From NCBI GenBank assembly GCA_964623625.1, contig CAZUUJ010000004.1:19818-83817 (forward strand): DNA of 64,000 nt, written 5' to 3'. This document shows, one piece after another, positions 18,267-27,934 of this stretch (positions are counted from its first letter, which is position 1; the number at the start of each line of letters is the position of its first letter). The notes under the pieces were generated by a model. That model was not told the DNA's origin. It saw only the letters and a program-made list of their open reading frames with translations, and ran no database searches. This DNA is from CAZLGM01 sp964623625. GTDB lineage: Bacteria > Desulfobacterota > Desulfobulbia > Desulfobulbales > Desulfocapsaceae. The position numbers and the translations under genes were made by a program.

Positions 18267-18387
18267 TTGGTTAGAGCTGTAGCTGATATCTCTTTTACTT
18301 TCACCATTGGCTCTATTCTGCTAATGGAAACGACCAAGAGCTCCAGTTCAGCAGATAAACACTTCTATTGTATTCAAAGAAAGTTAA

Positions 18388-18984
18388 GTGATTCGATCAA
18401 TTCTCAGTTCGACACATCTATATGCCTTCTATCAAAGACTGGTTGGTGGCATTCATGCCCGTAAGAAGACTGTCGAAGAGTACATTCCCATTAAAGAGAA
18501 TATACGAATTTTGGATATCGGTTGCGGACCTGGATATATCGTCACTGAATTTGTGAACTGTGACTATTTTGGTTACGACGTCAATTCTTCGTATATTCAA
18601 TATGCGAAGAAAAAGTATGGAGAGAGGGGAACGTTTGTTTGTAAAGAATTAAAGACCGAGGATATTGAAGTGATGGAACATTTTGATCTCGTTATGTTGC
18701 ATGGCGTGCTCCATCATATAAACGATGATGCGGTAGAAAATTTATTTATTCTTGCAAAGAGGATTCTTCACAAAGATGGGTACGTCTTGACCCAGGATGG
18801 TTGTATTATTGACGGGCAATCGTATTTCGACAAAATGCTCCAGAAGAATGACAGAGGAGAATTTGTAAGACGGCCGGAAGAGTATGAAAAATTAGCTGGG
18901 AAAGTATTTGAAAACGTTCAAGTTGATATCCGAGATGATCTCTTCTATGTGCCGTACACTGCTGTTGTTATGAAATGTTTTTAA
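18388..18984 (+). CDS. Class I SAM-dependent methyltransferase
   Basis: 198 residues. GTG start at 18388 follows an in-frame TAA directly, so no longer N-terminus is possible. Motif I 'LDIGCGPG' is at residues 42-49, the acidic ribose contact is in 'FGYDVNSSYIQYA', and 'FDLVMLHGVLHHI' is the post-II region of Methyltransf_11/25-type enzymes. Substrate unknown. In this setting, small methyltransferases of this type often modify sugars or lipids of the surface glycan. It is probably cotranscribed with the upstream membrane protein (121-bp gap) and is convergent with the radical SAM gene. Confidence 0.82.
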   Translation: MIRSILSSTHLYAFYQRLVGGIHARKKTVEEYIPIKENIRILDIGCGPGYIVTEFVNCDYFGYDVNSSYIQYAKKKYGERGTFVCKELKTEDIEVMEHFDLVMLHGVLHHINDDAVENLFILAKRILHKDGYVLTQDGCIIDGQSYFDKMLQKNDRGEFVRRPEEYEKLAGKVFENVQVDIRDDLFYVPYTAVVMKCF

Positions 18985-18994
18985 ACAATACGAA

Positions 18995-20491
18995 TTATTT
19001 AATTCCAATTAATCTTTTTAGAAAAACTCGGATAACCCTTTCACTTTTTAATTCATCTCGGCCAAATAGAACATTGGTACCGGAGCGAAAAATTTTCAGT
19101 GGATGGAAGATCAATTTATAGAACATAAATTTGAAATAGCCTTTCATGCGCATGCGCGCAAGTTCTTGATCAGTGATATGCTCAGTCCAGCTAACACCTT
19201 TGGACAGGTCTCCCATGGCAACTAAGTCGAGAAGAAATTTCTTTGTGATCTTGATACCGTTCTTCTTCTGGTAGTCGAAGAAAAGATCGCAGCCGGGAAT
19301 CATGGCAAAAATGCCGATAACGACTTCATCCAGTCCTCTTTTTCCCAGTGAAGCAGCATAGTCAACCGATTCTAACGCCTCTTCTTTGGTTTCACCCGGA
19401 AGACCAATTATAAAGTAGCAGGTACTTTTGATGCCAACTTTTTTGATAACAGGAAGAACAGAGTCGAGACTTTCCAGTTTGAGTGATTTCTTAATGATTT
19501 GATTTCGTACTCTTTCTGAAGCTGCTTCAACTGTAAAAATAATCAGAGAGCAGCCCGATTGTTTCATTTTCTCCAGCAATCCTTTCTGGTTTAGGTTTTC
19601 AACCCGTAGCCCGTTACTGGGTTGCCAGGAGATGGGAAGGTTTTTTTCTATGAGCAGATCACAGAATGTATTCATCCAGGCTTTGCTCACTCCCATATTT
19701 TCATCTTCAAAATGAAATTCTGAAACACCATAATTGTTGTATAGCTCAACCATCTCCTTGACAACCTGCTCCGGATCTCTGGTGTACCACTTTCGAGTCC
19801 AGATTTTAGGTGTAGTGCAAAACGTACAACAGTAGGGACAACCGCGACTTGCCAATAGAGTAGTCCATCTTTTATGGGTAGCGGCTCCGTGGGGTTCATT
19901 GGCCTTAAAATAGTTTTCCATACTAATGAGGCTACGATCGGGAATAGGAATACTATTTATATCTTTTATTCGTTCCCTTGGTCCTGTGGTGACAATGTCA
20001 CCGTTTCTTTTAAAGACGATACCTGCGACTTGGGAATAATCATCCAGGTTATTGATCAGCTCAACTAAGGTTTCCTCTCCCTCTCCCTTAACAATGATAT
20101 CTGCGTCGGTGGTCTCCAGCATGAAATCAGAAAGAACAGTAGCATGTGCCCCACCCAGGACAATGGTCACCTTTGGAAATTTTTCTCTTACTCTTCTAAC
20201 GAGTTCAGTGATAATAAAATGTGCCGAAGAGAAGAGACAGGAGATACCGACAATCGTAGTTTTGCTGGGAATTCTTTCAATTATTTCACCAAAGGTAAGA
20301 CCTCTTAAGGTCATTTCACAATACTCCGTAAACTGATTGTATTTCTCACCGGGAGCGTCAATCAGGCTAACAGTATGTCCCTCTTCTTTACAAGTTGTGG
20401 CCAGGTACATAGGTCCTAGTGGAGGAACAATACCGGCGGTCACCTGTGACTTGGTAAAAAGCTGAGGAGGTGCTATCAAAGCTACAAGCAT
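18995..20491 (-). CDS. B12-binding-domain radical SAM protein
   Basis: 498 residues. The N-terminal cobalamin-binding-type Rossmann domain (about 1-150) includes 'VTIVLGGAHATVL' and 'DIIVKGEGEETLVEL'. The radical SAM domain starts at 'LLASRGCPYCCTFC', where C218, C222 and C225 form the CxxxCxxC that ligates the [4Fe-4S] cluster. 'YFIIGLPGETKEEAL' is the usual GLPGET turn. Such proteins methylate or rearrange unactivated carbon or phosphorus centres; family members in glycan or hopanoid loci are common. The canonical base-off DxHxxG cobalamin motif is not obvious, so B12 binding may be base-off without His or lost. Function unassigned. Confidence 0.85.
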   Translation of the reverse strand: MLVALIAPPQLFTKSQVTAGIVPPLGPMYLATTCKEEGHTVSLIDAPGEKYNQFTEYCEMTLRGLTFGEIIERIPSKTTIVGISCLFSSAHFIITELVRRVREKFPKVTIVLGGAHATVLSDFMLETTDADIIVKGEGEETLVELINNLDDYSQVAGIVFKRNGDIVTTGPRERIKDINSIPIPDRSLISMENYFKANEPHGAATHKRWTTLLASRGCPYCCTFCTTPKIWTRKWYTRDPEQVVKEMVELYNNYGVSEFHFEDENMGVSKAWMNTFCDLLIEKNLPISWQPSNGLRVENLNQKGLLEKMKQSGCSLIIFTVEAASERVRNQIIKKSLKLESLDSVLPVIKKVGIKSTCYFIIGLPGETKEEALESVDYAASLGKRGLDEVVIGIFAMIPGCDLFFDYQKKNGIKITKKFLLDLVAMGDLSKGVSWTEHITDQELARMRMKGYFKFMFYKLIFHPLKIFRSGTNVLFGRDELKSERVIRVFLKRLIGIK

Positions 20492-20949
20492 ATATTCATA
20501 CCTGGTTTAGTTTTTTAACTAACTTGGAACGGTGTTTCGAACCACTCGTTTTGGATGATTTCGTTATGGCAATTGAAAATCTGGCTGAGCAATATATATA
20601 AACAATTGAATAGTAAAGAAAGTCAACAGCAGAAGTCCATTACAAACAGAATAAGGTGCGGAATCAAAAAGATCATTTCCCGGCTGCCTAGCTCTATTTA
20701 TTACACACAACCACACCTGACTTATCAACACTGTAAGTCTGAAGATAAAGCAAAAATAGTAGGTTTTCGAGGAAAGACTATGTTTTTTAAAAATGGCCAC
20801 CTAAAATAAATCTATCCCGACCCTTCAATTCTTATTAGAATCACTCTCTTTCTAGATTAAAGTCTGAAGATACAAATCAATACAAGGCAAGTAAATCGCC
20901 TGCTCCCGTAAAAGAGAGACAGCACCGATAGGTCTCCAAGGTCTTCATC
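20492..20949. other. Divergent intergenic region
   Basis: Lies between the radical SAM gene and the Lnt gene. A 255-bp open frame (20555-20809) has no ribosome-binding site or family resemblance and is not called. No RNA gene recognised. Confidence 0.5.
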
Positions 20950-22533
20950 TTGACAGTGTATGAAAAAACATCTTCCCGTCATTTCACACCGCAATTGAAC
21001 AGAATATATTTAAACAACCTGTTGACATACCGTATCATAAGGCTGTTCTGTGCGATATTTTCAGGAATTCTCCTGATAATTATCTTCCCCAATGCCCACC
21101 TATGGTTCCTTGCATGGGTGGCGTTTGTCCCTCTCATTCTAGCTGTTTCAAATCGCCCGCCCTGGGAACGATGTCTGCTCGGATTTATTACGGGTGCTAT
21201 CGCTTTATTTGGAATCCACTACTGGTTACTGGACATAGCTGGGTTTGGCTGGATTCAGGCCCTGGTGCTGCTCCTTTTCTATGGTAGTTTTTTTATAGTA
21301 TGGTCACTGAGTCTTTCCTCTCTTGATAAAAAACCATGTTCTTTATATTTCGCTCCCTTTTTCTGGGTAGTTTTAGAGTATATACGAGCAAATGTGGGTT
21401 TCATGGCAAATCCTTTTGCTCAACTGGCCCAAAGTCAAAGTAGTAACTTACTTCTCTTACAATTGGCATCCATCACCGGGGAATACGGCATCAGCTTTTT
21501 AATCATTCTGTTCAATGTTGCTCTGGCGCAATGGATCCTGGATTCAAGCTATGGTCGTCACCTTGCCGGTGTGCTGCTCTTGATTCTATTGGTCCATCTA
21601 TGGGGCTGGCATGTGATAGAGAAAAATCCGGATCATATAAAAACGGTAAAAATCGGAGTGGTTCAACCGTGTCTGAGCAGAGCCGAGATACAACAGATCA
21701 ATGGTGATGAGCTACGCTTGCTTCGATTGCAGAAATTGACACTTTCGATCACAAACAAAGATCCGGATATTATTGTCTGGCCGGAATCGGCCATGAAGAA
21801 CCTCCATACCAATCTCAAGCAAAAAGAGATACTCAAATCATTCGCCCAATATCTCAATAAACCGATTATCACCGGTGTCTCGGCCTATAACTATAAGGAT
21901 AGAAACAGAAAGGGACAGCCAGTTCAGAATTTTAATGCAGCGTACTATGTAACTCCTGACAGAGACTATTCTCCTCCATATTTTAAAAATATTCTCCTTC
22001 CATTTTCTGAATATTTGCCGCTTGAAACAGTAGTCGATTGGCCGGACTGGCTTCTTCTTGATGACTTTGGAATCTCAGCGGGCACTAAGCTGTCCCGTTT
22101 CCCTATTAAAGATGATGTGTATTTTTCTGTTATTATTTGTTGGGAAAACCTGTTTGCTGAATTTGTGCGTCAGGTTGTCCGGCAGGATGTGGATATGGTT
22201 GTTCATCTTGTAAACGATAATTGGTTTGGAAAAACCGCGGCTTCCAGGCAGCATAATCTGGCTTCGATATTTAGAGCGGTTGAAAACGGTGTGCCGGTTA
22301 TCGTTGCTTCCAATACAGGGCCGTCAAGCATCATTGACAGGTATGGACGTGTTGTTTCAAGTCTGCCGACCTTATTTAAACAGGGGGCTATGTTTGCAAA
22401 AGTTCAGGTTTCCAGGCAAATAACAGTGTATAGTAAATATGGTGACTGGTTTGTTATTTTTGCCACCTCCATTATCTTTTTATTTTGTCTATGGAAGAGA
22501 GGTTCCTTAATAAAGAAAAGAAAAAGCAAATAA
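20950..22533 (+). CDS. lnt: Apolipoprotein N-acyltransferase
   Basis: 527 residues, normal for the family. Lnt N-acylates the N-terminal diacylglyceryl-Cys of lipoproteins in the inner membrane. An N-terminal bundle of about seven transmembrane helices begins after residue 25 ('LWFLAWVAFVPLILAV'), followed by a periplasmic nitrilase domain and a last helix near the C-terminus. The catalytic triad is visible: E279 in 'VWPES', K346 in 'YFKNILLPFSEYLP' and C397 in 'VIICWENLF'. 'VNDNWFGKT' is also conserved. The TTG start at 20950 is the first usable codon after an in-frame TAG, with AAGG nine bases upstream. Monocistronic by spacing. Confidence 0.93.
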   Translation: MTVYEKTSSRHFTPQLNRIYLNNLLTYRIIRLFCAIFSGILLIIIFPNAHLWFLAWVAFVPLILAVSNRPPWERCLLGFITGAIALFGIHYWLLDIAGFGWIQALVLLLFYGSFFIVWSLSLSSLDKKPCSLYFAPFFWVVLEYIRANVGFMANPFAQLAQSQSSNLLLLQLASITGEYGISFLIILFNVALAQWILDSSYGRHLAGVLLLILLVHLWGWHVIEKNPDHIKTVKIGVVQPCLSRAEIQQINGDELRLLRLQKLTLSITNKDPDIIVWPESAMKNLHTNLKQKEILKSFAQYLNKPIITGVSAYNYKDRNRKGQPVQNFNAAYYVTPDRDYSPPYFKNILLPFSEYLPLETVVDWPDWLLLDDFGISAGTKLSRFPIKDDVYFSVIICWENLFAEFVRQVVRQDVDMVVHLVNDNWFGKTAASRQHNLASIFRAVENGVPVIVASNTGPSSIIDRYGRVVSSLPTLFKQGAMFAKVQVSRQITVYSKYGDWFVIFATSIIFLFCLWKRGSLIKKRKSK

Positions 22534-22638
22534 GTGTGAACATTTCCTGTTTTGCAGGAACATATAACTGGAAAAGATCGGTTTGTTAACGGATAGAAAT
22601 GGTATTGCCAACAAAACTCTATTTTAGGAGGAAAGGAT

Positions 22639-24573
22639 ATGAAACCATTAAGAATCAGTATCTTTCTGTTTTCGCTCTTGCTGTCTGTAAACATTGTCTA
22701 TGGTAATGTCCTTGACAGATCAGGGACAGGACCTGAGCCCCTGCCACCCGCCAATTATACCTGCATAAATGTGAATATCAGCGGAAACGGCGCAAAGTTT
22801 CATGACGAATTCTTCAGCATTGAAATGTCTGGACACTGCTTTCCGGAAACCGGGGCAACGGTATTGACCGGAAGCCATATAAAGAATATCGGGGCAACCG
22901 GTAACTATTATTTTGAGTCAAAAATAGCTACTGAGAAAGTGTATAATCAGAACGGAACCAGGATTTTTGAGGTTCGTCTATCCTGCAATGGTAATCCCTG
23001 GGCCTATGGCGTTGAGCAGGCAAATTGCACCCCTATGGAACCCCCAACGAATAAATTGGAAGATATAGCCATTCAACCCCCATATCCTCTCACTGCAAAA
23101 CATATGGATCCTGCCACTCAGGCTGCAATTTTAGCAGCCAAGAACTGGAAGTCTCCCGAAGAGATCCTGGCAGACTGGAATCCCTATGAACGGACCGGTG
23201 GATCAACAGCGCTGAGCTTTATTGCGCCTCAAAATCTTGAGATGATCAATCAAAGTGTGGGCTTCTACCCCTTTCAACTCGAACAGATTTATTTTAACAA
23301 CTCTATTCCGGATACCATTAATTACCAGGTAGAGACTCTTGAAGATACCCCGGAGTATATTGGGGATATCAAAATGCCGGACACCCATGAGCAGTGGTGG
23401 CAGCCATTTTTACTTGATGGTATGTCCATCTCCGAAACAGATCCTATTATTCTCAACATCGGTATTGCCAGCGGCGCCTTTAGCGGCAAACCGGGTTCCT
23501 ATCGCATCCGGGCTCGTGCGTATAATGGCCAGGTGGGGCACATCGGCGGCTGGACCTCCTGGCAGTACTTCTGTGTTGGCCAACCGGGAGACTCCTGCAT
23601 GACATCCTATATGACCAGCGGTGAGCTTCCTGCAAAAAGTCTGGGTTTGAAAAAGCTTGATCAGATGACAAAAGTACTTAAAACGATGCAGGCCGCTGAT
23701 ATCTTTTTCAGTAAAAACACCAAGGAGAGCAAGGCTGTCATATTGAAGAAGAAACAGAGATTGTTTGATCAGTTAATGAGTAAAAACAAGGAGATGGCTG
23801 TTGTCTCTCCATTATCGATTGTTCGCTATAAAGATACCGATAATGTATTGACGATCTGGCTGAGAAACAACCAAAAGAAGCCGCTCAAAGCTCAACAGGT
23901 CGAGATTCAAAGTACGCAAAATGACAAGGTCATCTGGTCCAAATCCATAACGTTTTCAACAGGAATGACAGAATTGAAGATCGATCATAAAAAAATGGTT
24001 TTGACATCTCAACCCAAAGGGAAACGGGCCTATGATTTCAATCTATCAGTGAATAAGCTCAAGATAGGTACCATATTTATTACTCATGGCGCTCAGGTCC
24101 GACGGGGGAAAGCTGCTGTATCCGGTAAGCAGCCCAGTAATAAGATGCAGAAAACCACCGCAATGTTTAAGCCGAAGCTGAACATCAAACTGGCCATGAG
24201 AGATAAAAATATTCAGAGTGGAGAGAAGGCTATTATTGCGGTTTCGGTAAAAAATATCGGTAAAGGAACTCTGAAAAAAACGGAAACCTATTCGCTGCAA
24301 TGCTCTTCAACGTGCCCGTTCAATAAAACATCTAATAAGCTGAACAAAGAGCTTGCTTCCAATAAGTCATTTAGCTTTAAATTAACCAGTAAAGCTCTTA
24401 AGGCAGGCAATTACGATCTGATTGTAAAAACGAAATTCGGTATAAGTAATAAACTCACATTCAGTGTCAAATCGTCGAAAAGTGTAAAACGCGGTTCCGC
24501 AAGCACAAAAAGAGACTCCTCAGGCAGGAGGCAGACGCGGAAGGCGCCGTCATCTCCACCGATAATTAAATAG
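22639..24573 (+). CDS. Large secreted protein of unknown function with C-terminal CARDB-like domain
   Basis: 644 residues with a strong AGGAGG upstream and a clear signal peptide (1-22, ending 'VYG'). The N-terminal half (about 35-140) contains four Cys likely to form disulfides. A middle segment (about 210-320) ends with 'YRIRARAYNG' and 'GGWTSWQYFCVG', resembling a fibronectin-type or similar beta-sandwich. Residues about 420-490 and 520-615 look like two further Ig-like folds; the last ('SGEKAIIAVSVKNIGKGTL') has the CARDB/DUF11-like spacing used in bacterial adhesins. The tail is basic and Ser-rich. No anchor or sorting motif is visible. A surface or extracellular-matrix role is inferred from architecture only. 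Confidence 0.75.
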   Translation: MKPLRISIFLFSLLLSVNIVYGNVLDRSGTGPEPLPPANYTCINVNISGNGAKFHDEFFSIEMSGHCFPETGATVLTGSHIKNIGATGNYYFESKIATEKVYNQNGTRIFEVRLSCNGNPWAYGVEQANCTPMEPPTNKLEDIAIQPPYPLTAKHMDPATQAAILAAKNWKSPEEILADWNPYERTGGSTALSFIAPQNLEMINQSVGFYPFQLEQIYFNNSIPDTINYQVETLEDTPEYIGDIKMPDTHEQWWQPFLLDGMSISETDPIILNIGIASGAFSGKPGSYRIRARAYNGQVGHIGGWTSWQYFCVGQPGDSCMTSYMTSGELPAKSLGLKKLDQMTKVLKTMQAADIFFSKNTKESKAVILKKKQRLFDQLMSKNKEMAVVSPLSIVRYKDTDNVLTIWLRNNQKKPLKAQQVEIQSTQNDKVIWSKSITFSTGMTELKIDHKKMVLTSQPKGKRAYDFNLSVNKLKIGTIFITHGAQVRRGKAAVSGKQPSNKMQKTTAMFKPKLNIKLAMRDKNIQSGEKAIIAVSVKNIGKGTLKKTETYSLQCSSTCPFNKTSNKLNKELASNKSFSFKLTSKALKAGNYDLIVKTKFGISNKLTFSVKSSKSVKRGSASTKRDSSGRRQTRKAPSSPPIIK

Positions 24574-24620
24574 AGACGTTCCTGTTGCGGCTATGTACGA
24601 GGACGATGGTATCACACCTG

Positions 24621-24667
24621 CCACCCTGAACAAGTAAAAAAGGGGGATTTTACTTGATCAGGATGGG
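24621..24667. terminator. Long imperfect inverted repeat between convergent genes
   Basis: CACCCTGAACAAGTAAAA pairs with TTTTACTTGATCAGGATG over about 18 bp with two mismatches and an 8-nt purine-rich loop. It lies between the 3' ends of the secreted-protein gene and the hydrogenase operon, as a two-way terminator would, but there is no T-tract outside the stem on either strand. Confidence 0.5.
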
Positions 24668-24711
24668 CAGGGGATACTCATCCTGTTTTGTCTCTTCCAG
24701 GTTGAAGCCGG

Positions 24712-24963
24712 TTACTTCTCTTCAGCTTGTTCCTTCATTTCGGCATAGTAGGTCGTTGAACTGATTTTTTGCGATTCAATTTGTTCAATATCTGAACGTC
24801 TCAGATGAAAGAGACCGCAACTGGGGCACCTGCCGTCAAATTGCTCTCCAACTGAGAGGGATTTTAATTCATCGATTGTCATGTGATCGATGTTGCCGCA
24901 GGCTCCCCGTGGATTCTCTGCACGAACTGTCGGACGGTTTGATCGTTGTTTTTTTTGTGACAT
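24712..24963 (-). CDS. Small hypothetical protein downstream of the Mvh operon
   Basis: 83 residues from the ATG at 24963 (GGAG eight bases upstream); the frame is open to 25020. It has a single 'CPSCGLFHLR' knuckle near residue 48 and one further Cys ('GACGNIDH') near residue 21, which could together bind a metal ion. No family recognised. It is the last ORF in the direction of the hydrogenase operon, 112 bp beyond the mvhA stop, and may be transcribed with it. Confidence 0.5.
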   Translation of the reverse strand: MSQKKQRSNRPTVRAENPRGACGNIDHMTIDELKSLSVGEQFDGRCPSCGLFHLRRSDIEQIESQKISSTTYYAEMKEQAEEK

Positions 24964-25075
24964 ACGACAACTCCAATCTGGCGCAATGCAGCGCTTGCAT
25001 AGACTAGCCATTTCTAGCACTCTCTACCTGTTTTGGTTACCCTTCAGTGAATAGATGAGCAGGTGAAGGGGTGAG

Positions 25076-26524
25076 TCAGTTTGTTAACGTTTCAATCAGC
25101 TTTCCTTTTGCATCAACAATATCAAGAGCAAGGGGGATACCGCCATCCAGACGGTGAGTAGCACAGGACATTCAGGGATCATAGGCCCGAACCGCCATCT
25201 CCACCTTGTTCAAAATTGCTTCGTTGTATTTGCCCTCTTTTATGAGCATGTCTGCGGCCTGTTTAACACTCATGTTCATCGGCCCGATATTATGGGTTGT
25301 CCCAACAATCAGGTTGGCATCTTTAATGCAGCCGTTATCATCTGTGGTGTAATCATGAATGAGGGTTCCCCGAGGTGCCTCAACGACTCCCACACCCCTG
25401 CCGGCTTTCGGTTTCACTTTGGCCCGAACATTGGTGTCTGTGATGCCTTCCCAGTTGAGCAGTTCAATGGTACGCTCACAGGCGTAGACCAGTTCAATCA
25501 GACGGGCGTAATGGTACAGCAGGGTTGCCTGGGCCGGACGGCTAAAGTCATTTCGGAACTCCTCAAGCGCCTCCTGGGCACGTGGGGTGGACATCTGGTC
25601 GCAAACATTAATACGGGCAAGGGTATTGGCCCTGTAAATACCTTTGGGATCATCCAGATTAAGTGAAAATCCTTCGTTCCATGATTTGGCATACGGCATT
25701 TTACCATAGCTCCATGGTTCCACATGTTCCCCGATATAGTTGAGATAATCCTCTCCCTCAAAATCGTGATAGCTGCCATCGGGTCTCATTAACCGTTGTT
25801 TACCGTCATAAATCCTGAAAGAGCCATCCTCGCGATCAACGGTACCTAAGAAACCGGTTTTAATGACTCCCAGTTCTCTGATGACATCGATGTATTTGCT
25901 GAAAACATTTTCTTTCGCAAAGTCGAGAGCATAAAGACTGAAGTCTAGTAAGGTCTGGGTGTCTTTCAAAAGCTTGACACGCTCGGGCTCCAGCATGGGT
26001 TTGGAAAAACCACCGGTAACAGCGGCAATGGGGTGAATGGCCTTGCCGGCAAAACGATCCAGCATCATTTGTCCAAGTTGGCGCATTTTGACAACTTGGG
26101 ATGCCAGTTCAGGAGCCGCTTTTACCACTCCAATAACGTTTCTGACCGAATAATCAGCCTCAGGTCCAAGGACAAAGTCAGGTGCTGCCAGAAAGAAAAA
26201 GTGGAGGATCTTGTCATTTATATGAGCCATCACCTGCAAAAGTTCCCTGAGCCGGTGGCCAGTCGGGGTAGGGGTAACATTAAAACAGCCATCGACCGCC
26301 TTGTTGGAAGCGGTATGATGCATCCACGGACAGATACCGCAAATACGGGTTACAATACGGGGGACTTCCTCGGCCGGTCTGCCTTCGATAAATTTCTCAA
26401 ATCCACGAAGAGACATCAACGCCATATAGGCTTCTTCTACATTACCGTCATCGTCAAGATGGATGGAGATACGGGCGTGTCCCTCAATTCGGGTTACCGG
26501 TTGAATGTTTAACACCTTGCCCAT
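25076..26524 (-). CDS. mvhA: F420-non-reducing [NiFeSe]-hydrogenase large subunit MvhA/VhuA-VhuU type, selenoprotein (UGA = Sec451)
   Basis: 482 residues if the TGA at 25172-25174 is read as selenocysteine. It holds the Ni-Fe active site that splits H2. The N-terminal ligand pair is 'RICGIC' (C62, C65). The C-terminal pair is normally 'DPCxxCATH'; here it reads D-P-[TGA]-M-S-C-A-T-H, so Sec451 and C454 complete the site. The frame continues 24 codons beyond the His and Arg, to a final TGA at 25076-25078. That tail is expected to be removed by the maturation protease encoded at the head of the operon. A hairpin lies 16 nt after the TGA. The start (ATG 26524) is one base after the mvhG stop. 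Sec replaces the terminal Cys in methanogen VhuU and in [NiFeSe] hydrogenases, which are more O2-tolerant. Confidence 0.9.
25139..25155 (-). promoter_or_regulatory. Bacterial SECIS hairpin in mvhA
   Basis: ACCGUC-UGGAU-GGCGGU: six base pairs including one U-G, with a 5-nt loop. It begins exactly 16 nt after the UGA at 25172-25174, within the window SelB needs to direct Sec insertion. Confidence 0.75.
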
Positions 26525-26525
26525 T

Positions 26526-27473
26526 TTAGCTTTCCTCCTTAACGATCTTTTTCCTGATTGGCCGCAGATTACCGTGTGCTCCGCAGAATCTCTGGATAGA
26601 CTTTCTGTCGACAACAGAGGTATAATCTATTCCGTTGCTCGCCAGAGCGTTCATCATGTCAAGCAGTTGACTTCCTCTGGGACGGACAGATCCGAAGCAG
26701 CCGCGGCAGGGAACCCGAGCTTCGATACAGGTCGGAACACCGCGTTTCTGGCAACCTGAGGCAGTCACAGGCCCCATGCATAAAAAGCCCTGTTCCAGCA
26801 GACATCGCATTTCACTGATCGGCTTCTTCGGGTCAAAATCGGCATTTTCAATGAATCGGCGGACTTTTCCCACTTCACCTTTCCCTTTACGTTGGGTAGG
26901 GCAGGTGTCACAGACACTTTTAGTCGGCAACACCGGATCACGGTCTTCCAGTAAAGAGATGATAACCTCAGCAATGTGTGCAGGATTTGGAGGGCAGCCG
27001 GCAAGCTGGAGATCGATCTCCACCTTCTCGTCCAGCGCATATGTTCGGTCAAGAAGCTTTGGTACTACCTGATCAGGTAACGAAGCTCCGGAGTCGGTGG
27101 ATGGTGTTTTGAAAATCGCCTCAAAGCTTTTTTTGGCATCCTGGCCATTCATCAAGGCGGGGATACCTCCCTGAGTGGCGCAGGAACCAAGGGCAATGAG
27201 CACTCTGCATTTTTTGCGCATTTCAAGCAATACTTCAAGGTGCTCCTCGTTGGTCACACCACCGGTGACAATGCCGACGACAGCTTCGGGAATTTGCAGT
27301 TCTTCTCCTTCATCGCCACATTGTCCATAGTATTTATGATCCATGATGACCGGGGCATGGACAATGTCCAGCTTCTCAGTCAGGATAGGGATCAGGTCTT
27401 CACCAATATTCAAGATGGCAATTTCACATCCTGAACATGAGCTCAGCCATTCGAAAGCAGTTGTTACTCCCAT
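26526..27473 (-). CDS. mvhG: F420-non-reducing hydrogenase small subunit MvhG/VhuG
   Basis: 315 residues. The small subunit carries the Fe-S clusters that take electrons from the Ni-Fe site to MvhD and HdrA. 'SSCSGCEIAIL' (C13, C16) supplies the first ligands of the proximal cluster, 'GSCATQGG' and 'LAGCPPNP' the rest. C-terminal Cys groups 'CDTCPTQRKG', 'CLLEQGFLCMG', 'GCQKRGVPTC' and 'CRGCFGS' serve the medial and distal clusters. No Tat signal is present, so the complex is cytoplasmic, as for Mvh. A strong AGGAGG precedes the ATG; that site lies between the mvhD stop (27485) and this start. No in-frame TGA. Confidence 0.92.
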   Translation of the reverse strand: MGVTTAFEWLSSCSGCEIAILNIGEDLIPILTEKLDIVHAPVIMDHKYYGQCGDEGEELQIPEAVVGIVTGGVTNEEHLEVLLEMRKKCRVLIALGSCATQGGIPALMNGQDAKKSFEAIFKTPSTDSGASLPDQVVPKLLDRTYALDEKVEIDLQLAGCPPNPAHIAEVIISLLEDRDPVLPTKSVCDTCPTQRKGKGEVGKVRRFIENADFDPKKPISEMRCLLEQGFLCMGPVTASGCQKRGVPTCIEARVPCRGCFGSVRPRGSQLLDMMNALASNGIDYTSVVDRKSIQRFCGAHGNLRPIRKKIVKEES

Positions 27474-27484
27474 TGTTTCCTCCT

Positions 27485-27901
27485 TTAGGCGGCTTGAGCC
27501 CGGTTGTCTGTTGGGCCCAGTTTTCTGACGTGTTCCGTCATCTCGGTAACAGCCGTGACGAATTTGTCAGGTTCGGCGGAAGAGACCCAGGAAATGGAAA
27601 ATCGTTCGTTGTCGAAGCCAAAGTCTTCCAGGAGTTCATCTATCATGTTTGATCGAGCCAGGGCTTTGTGATTACCGTCCAGGTAATGGCATTCTCCAAG
27701 GTGTCATCCCATGACCATGACACCGTCAGCCCCCTGGCGGAAGGCATCGATAATGAACTCTGGATGGACCATGCCCGAACACATGACTCGGATGATCCTG
27801 ACATTGGCTGGATATTGCATTCTAGCGGTTCCGGCAAGATCGGCTGCTGCATATGAGCACCAGTTGCAGCAAAAGCTGATTATCTTTGGTTCAAAACTCA
27901 T
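27485..27901 (-). CDS. mvhD: F420-non-reducing hydrogenase iron-sulfur subunit MvhD, selenoprotein (UGA = Sec66)
   Basis: 138 residues if the TGA at 27704-27706 is read as Sec; otherwise the frame would end after 65 residues. MvhD carries a [2Fe-2S] cluster linking the hydrogenase to HdrA. N-terminal Cys residues are at 11, 12, 15 and 41. The family signature 'GG-C-H-x-G-x-C-H-Y' appears here as M-G-[TGA]-H-L-G-E-C-H-Y. After the TGA the frame continues normally through 'LDGNHKALAR' and 'FSISWVSSAEPDKF' to TAA at 27485. Sec at this same position is known in the VhuD protein of Methanococcus. A hairpin follows 16 nt after the UGA. Its start lies 34 bp after the hdrA stop. Confidence 0.9.
27671..27687 (-). 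promoter_or_regulatory. Bacterial SECIS hairpin in mvhD
   Basis: AUUACC-UGGAC-GGUAAU: six perfect base pairs with a 5-nt loop, starting 16 nt after the UGA at 27704-27706. Spacing and loop (UGGAY) are the same as in the mvhA hairpin. Confidence 0.78.
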
Positions 27902-27934
27902 TGTAAACTCCCTTATTCAGGTTTTTTGTTCATG

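Noticed and set aside
20555..20809. 84-codon plus-strand open frame
   Set aside because: No start signal and no protein-like pattern; lies in a divergent spacer.
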